Shown here: piece after piece, positions 7,154-15,426 of the stretch
Numbering within the stretch: the stretch's first letter is position 1
How the letters are laid out: each line of letters starts with the position of its first letter
Assembly: GCA_946623785.1 (NCBI GenBank)
Contig: CAMORM010000003.1
Span: forward strand, 1-54,507
Reading direction: 5' to 3'
DNA: 54,507 bases
From: an uncultured Verrucomicrobiota bacterium
GTDB taxonomy: Bacteria; Verrucomicrobiota; Kiritimatiellia; RFP12; UBA1067
The notes under the pieces: generated by a model
Told to the model about the DNA's origin: nothing
The model's input: only the letters and a program-made list of their open reading frames with translations
Database searches by the model: none
Translations under genes and position numbers: made by a program

Positions 7154-8371
7154 ATGTCTTCTTCACCAATAGCGGCGCTTGAAATAGGCACCACCAGAAC
7201 CGTGCTCGCCGTCGGCGAGCTGCAGCATAACGGGCGAATCCGCGTGCTGGGCACGGCCGCAATCCCGACAAGCGGCGTGCGCAAAAGCCAGATTGTGGAC
7301 GTGTCCCAGGCATCCGCGGCAATCGTGAGCGCGCTCAAGGCGATCGAGGAGACCGCCAGCGTGAACGTCAACATTGCGATGCTCGTGGTAAACGGCCCGC
7401 ACATCCAGTCGTCCGAGAGCATCGGCCTGTGCCAGCTGGAGTCGAACACCGTGACGGAAAACGACGTCAGCGAGGTCCGCGAGAAGGCACAGGCGCTCGC
7501 CCAGGCCGAACACGACACGATGACGCGCGAGGTGCTCCAGATATTCGACCTGGACTTCAGCGTCAACGACAGGCCCGGCATACTGAACCCGATAGGCATG
7601 AGCGGCCAGAGCCTCCGCCACGGCGTGCTCGCCGTTCACGCGTCGAAGGACGCGCTGCACGACGCGTCTGTCGCGGCAGGAGAGGCCAAGCTCGACATAA
7701 TAGAGCCCGTGTTCGCCGGATACGCGGCGTCGCTCGCCGTCCTCTCACCGCAGGAAATGAAGGAAGGCGTCCTTCTCCTCGACATGGGCGGAGGCTCCAC
7801 GAGCTACTCCGTCTTCTGCGACGGTCACATGGTGCACGCCGGCGTGATAGGCGTTGGAGGCGACCATGTGACGAACGACATCGCCGTGGCGTTCAACTGC
7901 AACACGAACCAGGCAGAAAGGCTCAAGCGCGAATACGGCTCGGCAACGATCGACGCATCTGACGCCGACAAGCGCGCGGACCTCCCGCCGTCGATGCCGG
8001 GAGCGGACATGCGCACGATATCGGTACGCGCGCTAGACACCGTGATCAACGCCCGCATGTCCGAGCTGTTCTCGATAATACTGCAGAATTTGGACACCGG
8101 AGGCTTTACCCACCGCCTTGGATCTGGCGTCGTCCTCACCGGAGGCGGATCCGCGCTCAGCAACGTGGAGAAGCTCGCGTCACGCGAGCTTGGGCTCGCA
8201 ACGCGCATTGGGATGCCAGTGAACGTCGACGGTCTCGAGAACGCCGACAACCCCGCTGCATTCGCAACGATCGCAGGCGCCCTGGTCTACTGCGGCGAAA
8301 GCGAGCGGACCCAGATGCACGGCAGCTTCAGCGATTTCCTGGGCAAGATATTCGGGAGGCGACAGAAATGA
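7154..8371 (+). CDS. ftsA: Cell division protein FtsA
   Basis: Actin-like protein that tethers FtsZ to the membrane, 405 residues. The ATPase-fold signatures are AALEIGTTRT near the start (Glu where most FtsA have Asp), LLLDMGGGSTSYSVF in the middle and VVLTGGGSALSNV near the end. The last 15 residues (SDFLGKIFGRRQK) form the basic amphipathic helix expected for membrane binding. Relative to E. coli FtsA it is of normal length. The stop overlaps the ftsZ start as ATGA, indicating translational coupling. Confidence 0.9.
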   Translation: MSSSPIAALEIGTTRTVLAVGELQHNGRIRVLGTAAIPTSGVRKSQIVDVSQASAAIVSALKAIEETASVNVNIAMLVVNGPHIQSSESIGLCQLESNTVTENDVSEVREKAQALAQAEHDTMTREVLQIFDLDFSVNDRPGILNPIGMSGQSLRHGVLAVHASKDALHDASVAAGEAKLDIIEPVFAGYAASLAVLSPQEMKEGVLLLDMGGGSTSYSVFCDGHMVHAGVIGVGGDHVTNDIAVAFNCNTNQAERLKREYGSATIDASDADKRADLPPSMPGADMRTISVRALDTVINARMSELFSIILQNLDTGGFTHRLGSGVVLTGGGSALSNVEKLASRELGLATRIGMPVNVDGLENADNPAAFATIAGALVYCGESERTQMHGSFSDFLGKIFGRRQK

Positions 8372-9483
8372 CCGACATGAACTTCAAGCCCTCTCCGCTG
8401 ATGCTCCTCGGAATAGGCGGGGCCGGCGGCACAATAGCGACAAACGTAGCGCGCTCCTACGGCGGGGCGATGCGGATGCTCGTGCTGGACACGGATGCGC
8501 GCTCGACGACGGGGGCGAACGAATCGGCGCTTGTGCTGCTAGGCGCGAACAGGCTTTCCGGCCACGGGGCAGGGGGCAATGTAAACGACGCACGCATGGC
8601 GGTGCGCGACGAACTCGCGTCGGGCGTCCTCAACGAACGCATGGCCGGAGTGCGGACCGCGGTGGTTGTTGCCGGGCTTGGCGGCGGAACGGGTGGAGGC
8701 GTGGCCGTCGAAACCATCCAGCACCTCCGCCGAAACGGCATTACAACCCTGCTTTTCGCCACCATGCCGTTTTCGTTTGAAGGCGAGGCGTGCCGCAAGC
8801 GCGCCACTTCCGTGCGGCCAATCCTCGAGGCCGAAGCCGACATCTCGGTTTTCATTGAGCTCGACAAGCTCGTGGCGTCCCTTGCAACGGACAACATGTC
8901 AGAGGCGTTCAGGCTCGGGACGGAAACGCTCTCCGCCGGCATCACACTGCTATGGCGCCTGCTAGAAAAGCCAGGATACATCAAGCTAGACCCAGAGCGC
9001 CTCCGCAAGCTCATGCTCGACGGCGGCCCTGCGCGGTTCGCAACTGCGACAGCCTCCGGCGAAAGGCGCGACGAGAAGATCGTCGCAGCGCTCAAGGCGT
9101 CCCCCCTTCTCAACAGCACGTCCTCCGTGCATACGCGCGCGATGATCGTGGGCGTTCTTGCTGGCGACGACCTGCGCCTTTCCGAGGTCGGGCTCATCGC
9201 GAACGAACTTCAGTTCAACTTCGCCGCAAACGCCGAGCTTTCGCTCGGCACCGTCAACGACGAGGCCTCCTTCGGCGGCAAGATCGTCGCCGTTGTGCTC
9301 CTCTTCGGCGAAGGCAGCCGCTCGGCCGCCAAGCGCGACGCCGGCACCGCACGATTCCACGGCGGAATCACGAACGGCCCGCAGGGACGCGGCAGGTTCC
9401 ACAACTCCGAGAAGACGACCTGGAACGGAATGGACCTGGACATCCCGACCTACGTCAGGCAGAACATCACGCTCGACAGGTAG
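8368..9483 (+). CDS. ftsZ: Divergent cell division protein FtsZ
   Basis: Tubulin-like GTPase of 371 residues that should form the division ring. The nucleotide loops are recognisable: GIGGAGGTIATN at 15-26 and the tubulin signature GGGTGGG at 105-111, followed by the PFSFEGEACRKRA helix. The extreme C-terminus carries DIPTYVRQ, matching the conserved FtsZ tail that binds FtsA. The synergy (T7) loop, normally N-x-D-x-x-D, reads KLDPER at 206-211, so the first and last acidic/amide positions are replaced, and the usual NDKL motif reads LDKL. Position after ftsA and the tail peptide make FtsZ the best call despite the divergence. Confidence 0.88.
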   Translation: MTDMNFKPSPLMLLGIGGAGGTIATNVARSYGGAMRMLVLDTDARSTTGANESALVLLGANRLSGHGAGGNVNDARMAVRDELASGVLNERMAGVRTAVVVAGLGGGTGGGVAVETIQHLRRNGITTLLFATMPFSFEGEACRKRATSVRPILEAEADISVFIELDKLVASLATDNMSEAFRLGTETLSAGITLLWRLLEKPGYIKLDPERLRKLMLDGGPARFATATASGERRDEKIVAALKASPLLNSTSSVHTRAMIVGVLAGDDLRLSEVGLIANELQFNFAANAELSLGTVNDEASFGGKIVAVVLLFGEGSRSAAKRDAGTARFHGGITNGPQGRGRFHNSEKTTWNGMDLDIPTYVRQNITLDR

Positions 9484-9491
9484 TTCTCCAA

Positions 9492-11339
9492 GTGGCCGTC
9501 GACTCACATGTGAGACTTCTCCCAACCCAGGTGGCGAACAAGATCGCCGCCGGCGAGGTGGTGGAGCGTCCGGCTTCGGTGGTCAAGGAGCTTCTCGAAA
9601 ACGCGATAGACGCCGGGGCTACGCGGATAGACGTGGCTGTGACGCAAGGCGGCAGGAAGCTCGTGTCGGTCCGTGACGACGGATGCGGGATGTGCCGCCA
9701 GGACGCGCTCATGTCGCTCGAACGGCAGGCTACGAGCAAGATACGCGACGTCGACGACATCGAGCGCATCGCAACCCTCGGCTTCCGCGGAGAGGCGATA
9801 CCATCCATCGCGTCAGTCTCCCGCTTCACGCTCGTCACCCGCACGCAGGAGCAGGAGTCAGGCACCCGCATACAGGTCAACGCTGGAGTCGTCGCGGAGG
9901 TTTCGGACGCAGGAGCCCCGGCCGGGACGCTCGTGGAGGTCCGTGACCTCTTCTGCAACGTGCCTGCAAGGCGCAAGTTCCTGCGCTCGTACCAAACCGA
10001 GGAGAACCACGTAAGGAACGTCTTCACCGTCCATGCGCTCGCGCATCCAAACATAGGCTTTTCCCTTTCCATCGACGGACGCGAGCTATACCGGCTCCCC
10101 CCGGGCGCAACCCTCGACGAACGCATCGGGGAGCTCTTCGGCCGCGACGAGGTGAGCTCCCTCGCGCCGTGCTCGTACGAGAGGGACGGCATCCGCGTGA
10201 CAGGCTACATCGGCCGCCCCAACCGCGCAGACACTTCTGTCCGCCGCGAGCAGTACGTGTTCGTAAACGGGCGGCCCGCCACGGCCGCGGCGATTTCGTA
10301 TGCGTTCAAGGAGGCGTATCCGCGCCAGCAGGGGGATTCGAGGCCTGCAGCAGTCATGTTCATCGACCTCCCGCCAAGCGACGTCGACGTAAACGTCCAC
10401 CCGGCGAAGCGCGAGGTCCGATTCCGCAGGAACGCCGAGGTGAAGGCAGCTGTAGAAGAAGCCATACGAGGCGCTATCGGCGGCGCGCGTGTATCCGAGC
10501 CCACGCCGCCTCCTGATGCGGCCGATCCTGCGCTCACGCCAGGCGCCGTACAGCCTTCGCTGCCAGTACAGCCGCAGCGGCAAGACGCCCCGCCACAGCC
10601 GCAGACCTGGCAGACTTTCCCCGGCCACGCCAGCCTGGCCACCCCGACCGCCCCGCAACGCGTCCCTCAGCAGCTTCCGCCCTCTCCGTCAGCGGACGAG
10701 GGGCTTGAAGCGCCTGAAGCCCCGCGGCAGCAGGAAGCGCCCTCTTTCCAGACGGACCACGAAAACGCGCCGTGGCGCTATTTCAAGTTCCTCGCTATTT
10801 CGGAAAGCGGCTACATCGTCATCGAGACAGACGCCGGACTTGTCCTCGTGAATCCGCAGTCCGCAATGGAGCGCATCGTATTCGAGAAGCTGTGCGAAAG
10901 CACAAGGGTCGTATCGCAGCCGCTTCTCATTCCGAAGACCATTCACTTCAACCCGTTCGAGTCTGCGCGCATAAAGAGCTTCCTTGGCGCGATTACCGCC
11001 GCGGGGTTCCAGCTTGAGGAATTCGGCCCAGACACCTGGAAGGTCGACGCCGAGCCGCAGTTGCTTGGCGACGCCGATCCAGGAGACGCACTCGCTTCGA
11101 TAGCTGCAGACCTGGAATATGCCGGCGCCAAGCGCGGAGGGGCGAAATGGCGCGAGGAAGCTGTCGCAAGATCCGTTGCGCGCACATGCGCTGGAACAAT
11201 GGCGAAGCTCACGCCGGAGACAGCCATCAGGCTTGTGGAGGACCTGGCAGGAGCGCGGATGCCATACGTTTGCCCACGCGGGAAGCCAGTGATGATATTC
11301 ATGTCGAACCGCGAGCTGGACCGCAAGTTCGGCAAGTAG
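9492..11339 (+). CDS. mutL: DNA mismatch repair protein MutL
   Basis: GHKL ATPase that links MutS mismatch recognition to downstream repair. The N-terminal half has all ATPase motifs: VANKIAAGEVVERP, KELLENAIDAGAT, DDGCGM, TLGFRGEA and NVPARRKFL. A Pro/Gln-rich linker (about residues 335-415) leads to the dimerisation domain. The nuclease motif DQHAxxE is not kept: the corresponding segment reads NPQSAMERIVFE near residue 453, although CPRGKP near the C-terminus resembles the partner motif CPHGRP. It therefore looks non-nucleolytic. Start GTG 9492 (alternative GTG 9510) lies eight bases after ftsZ; the open frame upstream is the shadow of ftsZ. Length 615 residues is typical. Confidence 0.93.
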   Translation: MAVDSHVRLLPTQVANKIAAGEVVERPASVVKELLENAIDAGATRIDVAVTQGGRKLVSVRDDGCGMCRQDALMSLERQATSKIRDVDDIERIATLGFRGEAIPSIASVSRFTLVTRTQEQESGTRIQVNAGVVAEVSDAGAPAGTLVEVRDLFCNVPARRKFLRSYQTEENHVRNVFTVHALAHPNIGFSLSIDGRELYRLPPGATLDERIGELFGRDEVSSLAPCSYERDGIRVTGYIGRPNRADTSVRREQYVFVNGRPATAAAISYAFKEAYPRQQGDSRPAAVMFIDLPPSDVDVNVHPAKREVRFRRNAEVKAAVEEAIRGAIGGARVSEPTPPPDAADPALTPGAVQPSLPVQPQRQDAPPQPQTWQTFPGHASLATPTAPQRVPQQLPPSPSADEGLEAPEAPRQQEAPSFQTDHENAPWRYFKFLAISESGYIVIETDAGLVLVNPQSAMERIVFEKLCESTRVVSQPLLIPKTIHFNPFESARIKSFLGAITAAGFQLEEFGPDTWKVDAEPQLLGDADPGDALASIAADLEYAGAKRGGAKWREEAVARSVARTCAGTMAKLTPETAIRLVEDLAGARMPYVCPRGKPVMIFMSNRELDRKFGK

Positions 11340-11432
11340 CCGGAGTCCCAGGCGCACATCAAGCGCCCATTCACCTCCCGACGCCAGACGTCCGCTTCCG
11401 CAAAGGGCTTTCCAGCATCAGCGGCGAGAACG

Positions 11433-12002
11433 TCAGTAGCCCATGGCGTGGATCGTCTCGCGGGCGGTGGCGTTCTCCTTCTGGATCACCTTGTTGGCCA
11501 CCGAGAAGGCATTGTCGCGCTTCGTTACGTAGCTCTGCACCTGTATCATGTTCTGCTGGAGCTCGTTGTTCTCCGTGTCTAGCGCGGCCTGGACGTCCGC
11601 CTGCTTGTAATAGGCGACCTTGTACGTGACCTGCCCGCCGGAAAGCGACATCTGCTTGATCCCGTAGGCGGCAAGCAGCTCGTTCGCGCGCGTGAGCTTC
11701 GAAGAGTCGATGCCGCTCTTCTTGGACGTATCGTTGTCCTTCGGGTCCATCGACCCGATGGCTTCGGTTATCGTCGAGAGGACCTCGGCGAGGTCGCTCA
11801 CCTTCCGCTGGCGGTTTTCGATGGCGGCGTTGAGCGCGGGGAGTATCGACTCGATCGCCTCCGACTGCTGCAGCGAAGCCAGTGCGAGCGCGAGCGAATG
11901 GTCCACGGACTTGCCGTCGAACGAGTAGTTGCGTATCTTCACTCCGTAGACGTTTTCGTCCACAACCGAGCTGAAACTCGTCTGTATCGGCATCGTGGCC
12001 AT
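11433..12002 (-). CDS. Unknown 189-residue protein, last gene of the type III translocon operon
   Basis: I do not recognise this family. The protein is hydrophilic, Gln/Asn/Ser-rich, has no signal peptide or membrane helix, and has mostly helical character with two likely coiled stretches (residues about 38-80 and 135-175). It begins with the motif-free MATMPIQTSFSSVVDENVYG, compatible with an unstructured secretion signal. It follows the SctB-like gene by 21 bases on the same strand. Size and position after the two translocators would suit a secreted accessory such as a needle-tip, filament (EspA-like) or effector protein, but this is inference from context only. No terminator with a U-tract was found after it. 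Confidence 0.7.
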   Translation of the reverse strand: MATMPIQTSFSSVVDENVYGVKIRNYSFDGKSVDHSLALALASLQQSEAIESILPALNAAIENRQRKVSDLAEVLSTITEAIGSMDPKDNDTSKKSGIDSSKLTRANELLAAYGIKQMSLSGGQVTYKVAYYKQADVQAALDTENNELQQNMIQVQSYVTKRDNAFSVANKVIQKENATARETIHAMGY

Positions 12003-12023
12003 TCGCCCGCTCCCTTCCTTTGC

Positions 12024-13565
12024 TTACGCCCTGATGATTCCCTCGATCGTCTGAGACTCCTTGGAGACGACAGACGCGAAGAGCTCGAAGGTCTTCTGGA
12101 TCACAGACAGCTCCTGCTGCATGAGGTCCTTGATCTGGTCGAGCTGGTCTTCGGTCATCTTCTGCTCCGCCTGGAGCTCGATGGCCTCGGCGCCCATGAT
12201 CTGCTGCAGCGAGGAGACAAGCTGCTGCCCGTACTGCCCGATCGTCATGTTGAGCGTCTGGATCATCTGGAGCTGCATGATCGAGCGCTGGTTCTTCGTG
12301 GCCTCGATGCCGCTCTGCGACTTGGTGGTTGCCTGCGCGTAGCGCATATCGGCCGCAGTCTTCAGGTCGGTCTCCGCCGAGGCAGGCAGGTCGCCGTTGC
12401 TGCGCATGTTCGCGATCGTCGCCACCTGCTTCGCGCGTGCGATCTCGAGCTGGTTCTCGGCCTTCGTGAGCTCGGCCTTGGTCTCCGGCGAGATCTTGCC
12501 TTTCGTCTCCAGCTCGACGTTGGCGCGCGAGCGCACTGCGTCGTACTTGGCGGCGTACGCGTCGACGTCCTTCTGGAGCGCCGCGGGAACGGCTTCCTTC
12601 GCCTTCGTGACGCCAGCCTCTGCCTCCGCCACTTTTTCGGTGCACTTGGCGACCTTTTCGTCGGCGTTCTGCACCGCCGCCTCCTTCGCCTTGACCGTCT
12701 CCATCGCCTGGGCTCGATCCTTGATCGAGTATTGCCCGCCCTCGGGCTTGTTCCTGACTTCGCCGGTGGCGATCTTGCGGGCGGCGTCGAGCTCCGTGCG
12801 CGCCGTCTGCGCTTCGGCCTGAGCCTGCTGGAGCTCCTCTCGGGCGGTGGTGAGATTCCCGTCGGCCTGGTTGACTTCTGTTCGCGCGGCTTCGCCGTTC
12901 GACATCCTCGTCTCGGCCCAGAGCTCCGGGTTCTGCTTGGCGACCTTCATCGCCTGCATGTTCGCGGCCTGGTTGTCGGAGACGTTCTGCGCCATGCGCG
13001 ACTGCTTGTCGTACACGCCGACTCCGTTCTGCTCCATCACCTTGCTCTGGGTCGACATCTGCTTGACGGTGCCGGCCGTAAGGGCGGCGGTCACAACGCC
13101 CTGCACGGTGCAGAGCACCGCGCCTGCGATGGCGGCCGTCGTTGCGGCGTAGCGCTGGACCTCGGCCTGCTGCTTGAGGTTCATCTGGATGGCCTGGTTC
13201 TCGAGCTGGCGGACCTCGCGCAGCGCGTTGCGCATCTTCTGCGAGATCTCCTGTATGAGCGACATCAGAGCGTAGACGTCGAACATCACCTTCTTGCCGT
13301 GCTGCGCCGAAAGCGTGGAGGTGAGCTTGTCCGAAAGCGACTTCAGACAAGCCTCCATGTCCTCGAGCGACGTGAGGTTGGCGTCATCGATAACCGGGAG
13401 GCTGGCCTCGTTTGCAACGGAAGCGCGGACCTCCTGGAAGCGGACGGCAGCGGCGTCGCTCGCCTCCTGCGTCTGCGATGCGCCCTGCACGCCTTCAGCG
13501 CCCGGGGCGACCGTCGACAAGTCGGTGTTCGGCCTCATGTAGCCGTAGTTGCCTTCAATACCCAT
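12024..13565 (-). CDS. Probable type III translocator, YopD/CopD/SipC-like (SctB)
   Basis: A 513-residue protein without a signal peptide. A helical N-terminal part leads to one hydrophobic segment near residues 140-165 (A-A-I-A-G-A-V-L-C-T-V-Q-G-V-V-T-A-A-L-T-A-G). This is followed by a very long Ala/Glu/Lys/Gln-rich coiled-coil region (about 205-400) and a Gln-rich helical C-terminus. One membrane segment plus long coiled coils, directly after an SctE-like gene and a SycD-like chaperone gene, is the arrangement of the minor translocator (YopD, CopD, SipC). Direct sequence similarity is weak, so the identification rests on architecture and order. Start ATG 13565 has GGAG upstream; the open frame beyond it overlaps the next gene. 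Confidence 0.6.
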   Translation of the reverse strand: MGIEGNYGYMRPNTDLSTVAPGAEGVQGASQTQEASDAAAVRFQEVRASVANEASLPVIDDANLTSLEDMEACLKSLSDKLTSTLSAQHGKKVMFDVYALMSLIQEISQKMRNALREVRQLENQAIQMNLKQQAEVQRYAATTAAIAGAVLCTVQGVVTAALTAGTVKQMSTQSKVMEQNGVGVYDKQSRMAQNVSDNQAANMQAMKVAKQNPELWAETRMSNGEAARTEVNQADGNLTTAREELQQAQAEAQTARTELDAARKIATGEVRNKPEGGQYSIKDRAQAMETVKAKEAAVQNADEKVAKCTEKVAEAEAGVTKAKEAVPAALQKDVDAYAAKYDAVRSRANVELETKGKISPETKAELTKAENQLEIARAKQVATIANMRSNGDLPASAETDLKTAADMRYAQATTKSQSGIEATKNQRSIMQLQMIQTLNMTIGQYGQQLVSSLQQIMGAEAIELQAEQKMTEDQLDQIKDLMQQELSVIQKTFELFASVVSKESQTIEGIIRA

Positions 13566-13626
13566 TTTCTCTTCTCCTTCACCCCGTCCCGGGGCAGTTA
13601 TTGTTGCTAAAACCTTGGTGGACGGC

Positions 13627-14865
13627 TTACGCCATCTGCCCGAGCTGATTGGCGATTTCCTTCTGTGCGTCGTACTCCGAGTTGAGCACGTCGAACATGT
13701 GGGACATGAGGTCGTTGACCTTAGCGAGTATCTCCTCGAGCTCCTCCTGCGTCTCGTCCAGCATCTGCTGGATGAGCTGCAGCCAGGACTTCGCGTCAGT
13801 GACGTCAGCGGACGTTGTCGCGCTGTCGTACTGTGCGCTGATGTTGTATCCCTGCACACCGAGTCCACCCGCAGAGAAGATCGTCCCGCCGAGGAACATT
13901 GCGTACGAGGCGTTCGCCGTGTTCGCGATGATGCCAAACTTGCTGAGCGCGGCGATCAGCCCCGAGCCGCCGACGATGCCGGTGCCGAGCTGAAGCCCCA
14001 TGACCACCACGCCGGACACGATCTGCGCCCACATCTTGGCCTTCTGCGTGTCGAGGCCGAATGTGCTCTTCAGGCTGTCCGCCAGGGCGCTGTTGATCTT
14101 CTCCATTCCGCCGGTCTCGTTTAGTATCTGCGATGTAACCGCTATCACGGCGGAGGCGATCGCCATCGCAGCCTTGAAGGTGGTGAGCGCGCCAACGGCC
14201 ACGCCTGCCGCAGTGGCGCCTCCGGCCGCGGCTCCAGCGGCCGCAGCTGCACCAGCACCAGCCGCAGCAGCACCCGCTGCGCCCGCAGCAGCGCCTCCGG
14301 CGGCACCTGCGCCGGCCGCCGCGGAAACGGCCACGCCTGCGCCGGCCGCCGCTGGGGCCGCGCCCGCGCCAAACGTCGCAACGGACACAACGATGGCCAC
14401 GATGACTGCCAGCGCGGCGCCGGCCCAGCCGAGGATCTTCGACAGGAGCGCTGTCTTCGCGGCCTTGTCCATGGCCCTGAGGTTCTTGGCGATCTTGTCG
14501 CGCATGTCGGTATGGCGGCTCGATATCATGTCCTTCTCGGAGTCGATGCGCTCCTGCTGGATTTTCGCCAGATTGTCGTCGGTCTCGAGCTGGAGGTACA
14601 TGATGAGCTTCAGGAGGATGTCGTCCATGGAGTTCACCTTCACCGCCTCGTCGATCTCCGGGGCGTCAAGGGCGGGCCCTGGGCCGGCAACGCCGCCAGG
14701 CGCGGCTCCCTTGACGTTGAGGTTCCCCTTCGCCTCGATGATCGCCCCGAGCGCGGCGGAGGCGATGGCGTTGATTTCGTCGGACTTCGCCTGCATCATC
14801 TCAGGCGTCACGCCGCGGTAGCCAAGCTCCGTGGCCAACGAGTTTGTAAGTTCGTCGATCTTCAT
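13627..14865 (-). CDS. sctE: Probable type III translocator, YopB/CopB/SipB-like (SctE)
   Basis: A 412-residue protein with no signal peptide. Residues 80-140 are an amphipathic coiled coil ending in A-K-T-A-L-L-S-K-I-L-G-W, then a hydrophobic helix (about 147-166), an extraordinary Ala/Gly tract (about 166-225), a second hydrophobic helix (about 228-246), and further hydrophobic segments to about 350, followed by an acidic coiled C-terminus. The S-K-I-L-G-W-A-G-A-A-L-A-V junction before paired membrane helices is characteristic of the YopB/IpaB/SipB major translocator that forms the host-membrane pore. A SycD-like chaperone gene lies 20 bases upstream, as for scc-copB and lcrH-yopB. AGGGGAGG precedes the ATG. 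Confidence 0.75.
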   Translation of the reverse strand: MKIDELTNSLATELGYRGVTPEMMQAKSDEINAIASAALGAIIEAKGNLNVKGAAPGGVAGPGPALDAPEIDEAVKVNSMDDILLKLIMYLQLETDDNLAKIQQERIDSEKDMISSRHTDMRDKIAKNLRAMDKAAKTALLSKILGWAGAALAVIVAIVVSVATFGAGAAPAAAGAGVAVSAAAGAGAAGGAAAGAAGAAAAGAGAAAAAGAAAGGATAAGVAVGALTTFKAAMAIASAVIAVTSQILNETGGMEKINSALADSLKSTFGLDTQKAKMWAQIVSGVVVMGLQLGTGIVGGSGLIAALSKFGIIANTANASYAMFLGGTIFSAGGLGVQGYNISAQYDSATTSADVTDAKSWLQLIQQMLDETQEELEEILAKVNDLMSHMFDVLNSEYDAQKEIANQLGQMA

Positions 14866-14885
14866 TTCATGCCTCCCCTCTTAAG

Positions 14886-15383
14886 TCAGCCGACGAGCTT
14901 CTCCAGCTTCGCCGCCTTCGCCGCGTACTTGCGGCCAAGTTCCGTCTTCATGTCCGCGAAGTGCTTCACATGCTCGATGGCGCTCTTCGCGTTCTCCCTG
15001 TCGCCAAGCGCAAGATAGCACTCGGCGGCATAGTACGATGCCTTTACGTTCTCGATGTCGAGATTGACGACGACGTTCGCGTACGCCTCGATCGCCTCCT
15101 TGAAGCGCTTCTGCACCTGGCGGACCGCACCGAGGCCGATCCAGTACTTTGGGTTGAGGTGGTCGAAGATCACCAGGAACTTGAAGATCGTCTCGGCGTC
15201 GTCGTAGCGGCCGGTCATGTAGAAGTTGTGCGCCACGGAATAGACGGCGTTCATCTCCTCGTCGTTTATCCCCTTGGCCTCGCGCACAGTGGTGAGCCCC
15301 TTCTCGATCAGTTCGCCGAACTCCTTGCTCGTCATGACCTTGTTGAACTCATCTACCGCCTTTGCCATTTCCTTCTCGTTCAT
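14886..15383 (-). CDS. sycD: Type III secretion class II chaperone (SycD/LcrH/SicA family)
   Basis: A 165-residue, all-helical protein with three tetratricopeptide repeats at about 42-75, 76-109 and 110-143. The first repeats read AVYSVAHNFYMTGRYDDAE and F-L-V-I-F-D-H-L-N-P-K-Y-W-I-G-L-G-A-V-R-Q, very close to the LcrH/SycD/IpgC pattern (Y-x-L-A-x-x-x-Y-x-x-G-x-Y-x-x-A, then L-D-H and G-L-G-A-x-x-Q). The third has A-A-E-C-Y-L-A-L-G. By family knowledge these chaperones hold the two translocators in the cytoplasm before secretion, and the two downstream genes are exactly such candidates. A good ribosome site (AAAGGAC) precedes the ATG. General TPR proteins are the alternative, but the match and context favour SycD. 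Confidence 0.85.
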   Translation of the reverse strand: MNEKEMAKAVDEFNKVMTSKEFGELIEKGLTTVREAKGINDEEMNAVYSVAHNFYMTGRYDDAETIFKFLVIFDHLNPKYWIGLGAVRQVQKRFKEAIEAYANVVVNLDIENVKASYYAAECYLALGDRENAKSAIEHVKHFADMKTELGRKYAAKAAKLEKLVG

Positions 15384-15426
15384 CTTAGCTGTCCTTTCTT
15401 GTTGTTAAAACTGGTTTAGCCATCCA

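Noticed and set aside
8952..9491. Upstream extension of mutL by 180 codons
   Set aside because: The extension lies inside ftsZ in another frame and is Arg-rich; MutL family N-termini begin at V-R-L-L-P, matching GTG 9492 or 9510.
11340..11432. Terminator between mutL and the translocon operon
   Set aside because: A GGCGC/GCGCC hairpin can be drawn but there is no U-tract on either strand.
11371..13350. Minus-strand open frame of 659 codons across the translocon genes
   Set aside because: Arg/Gly-rich out-of-frame shadow of the 189- and 513-residue proteins, both of which have ribosome sites and sensible composition.
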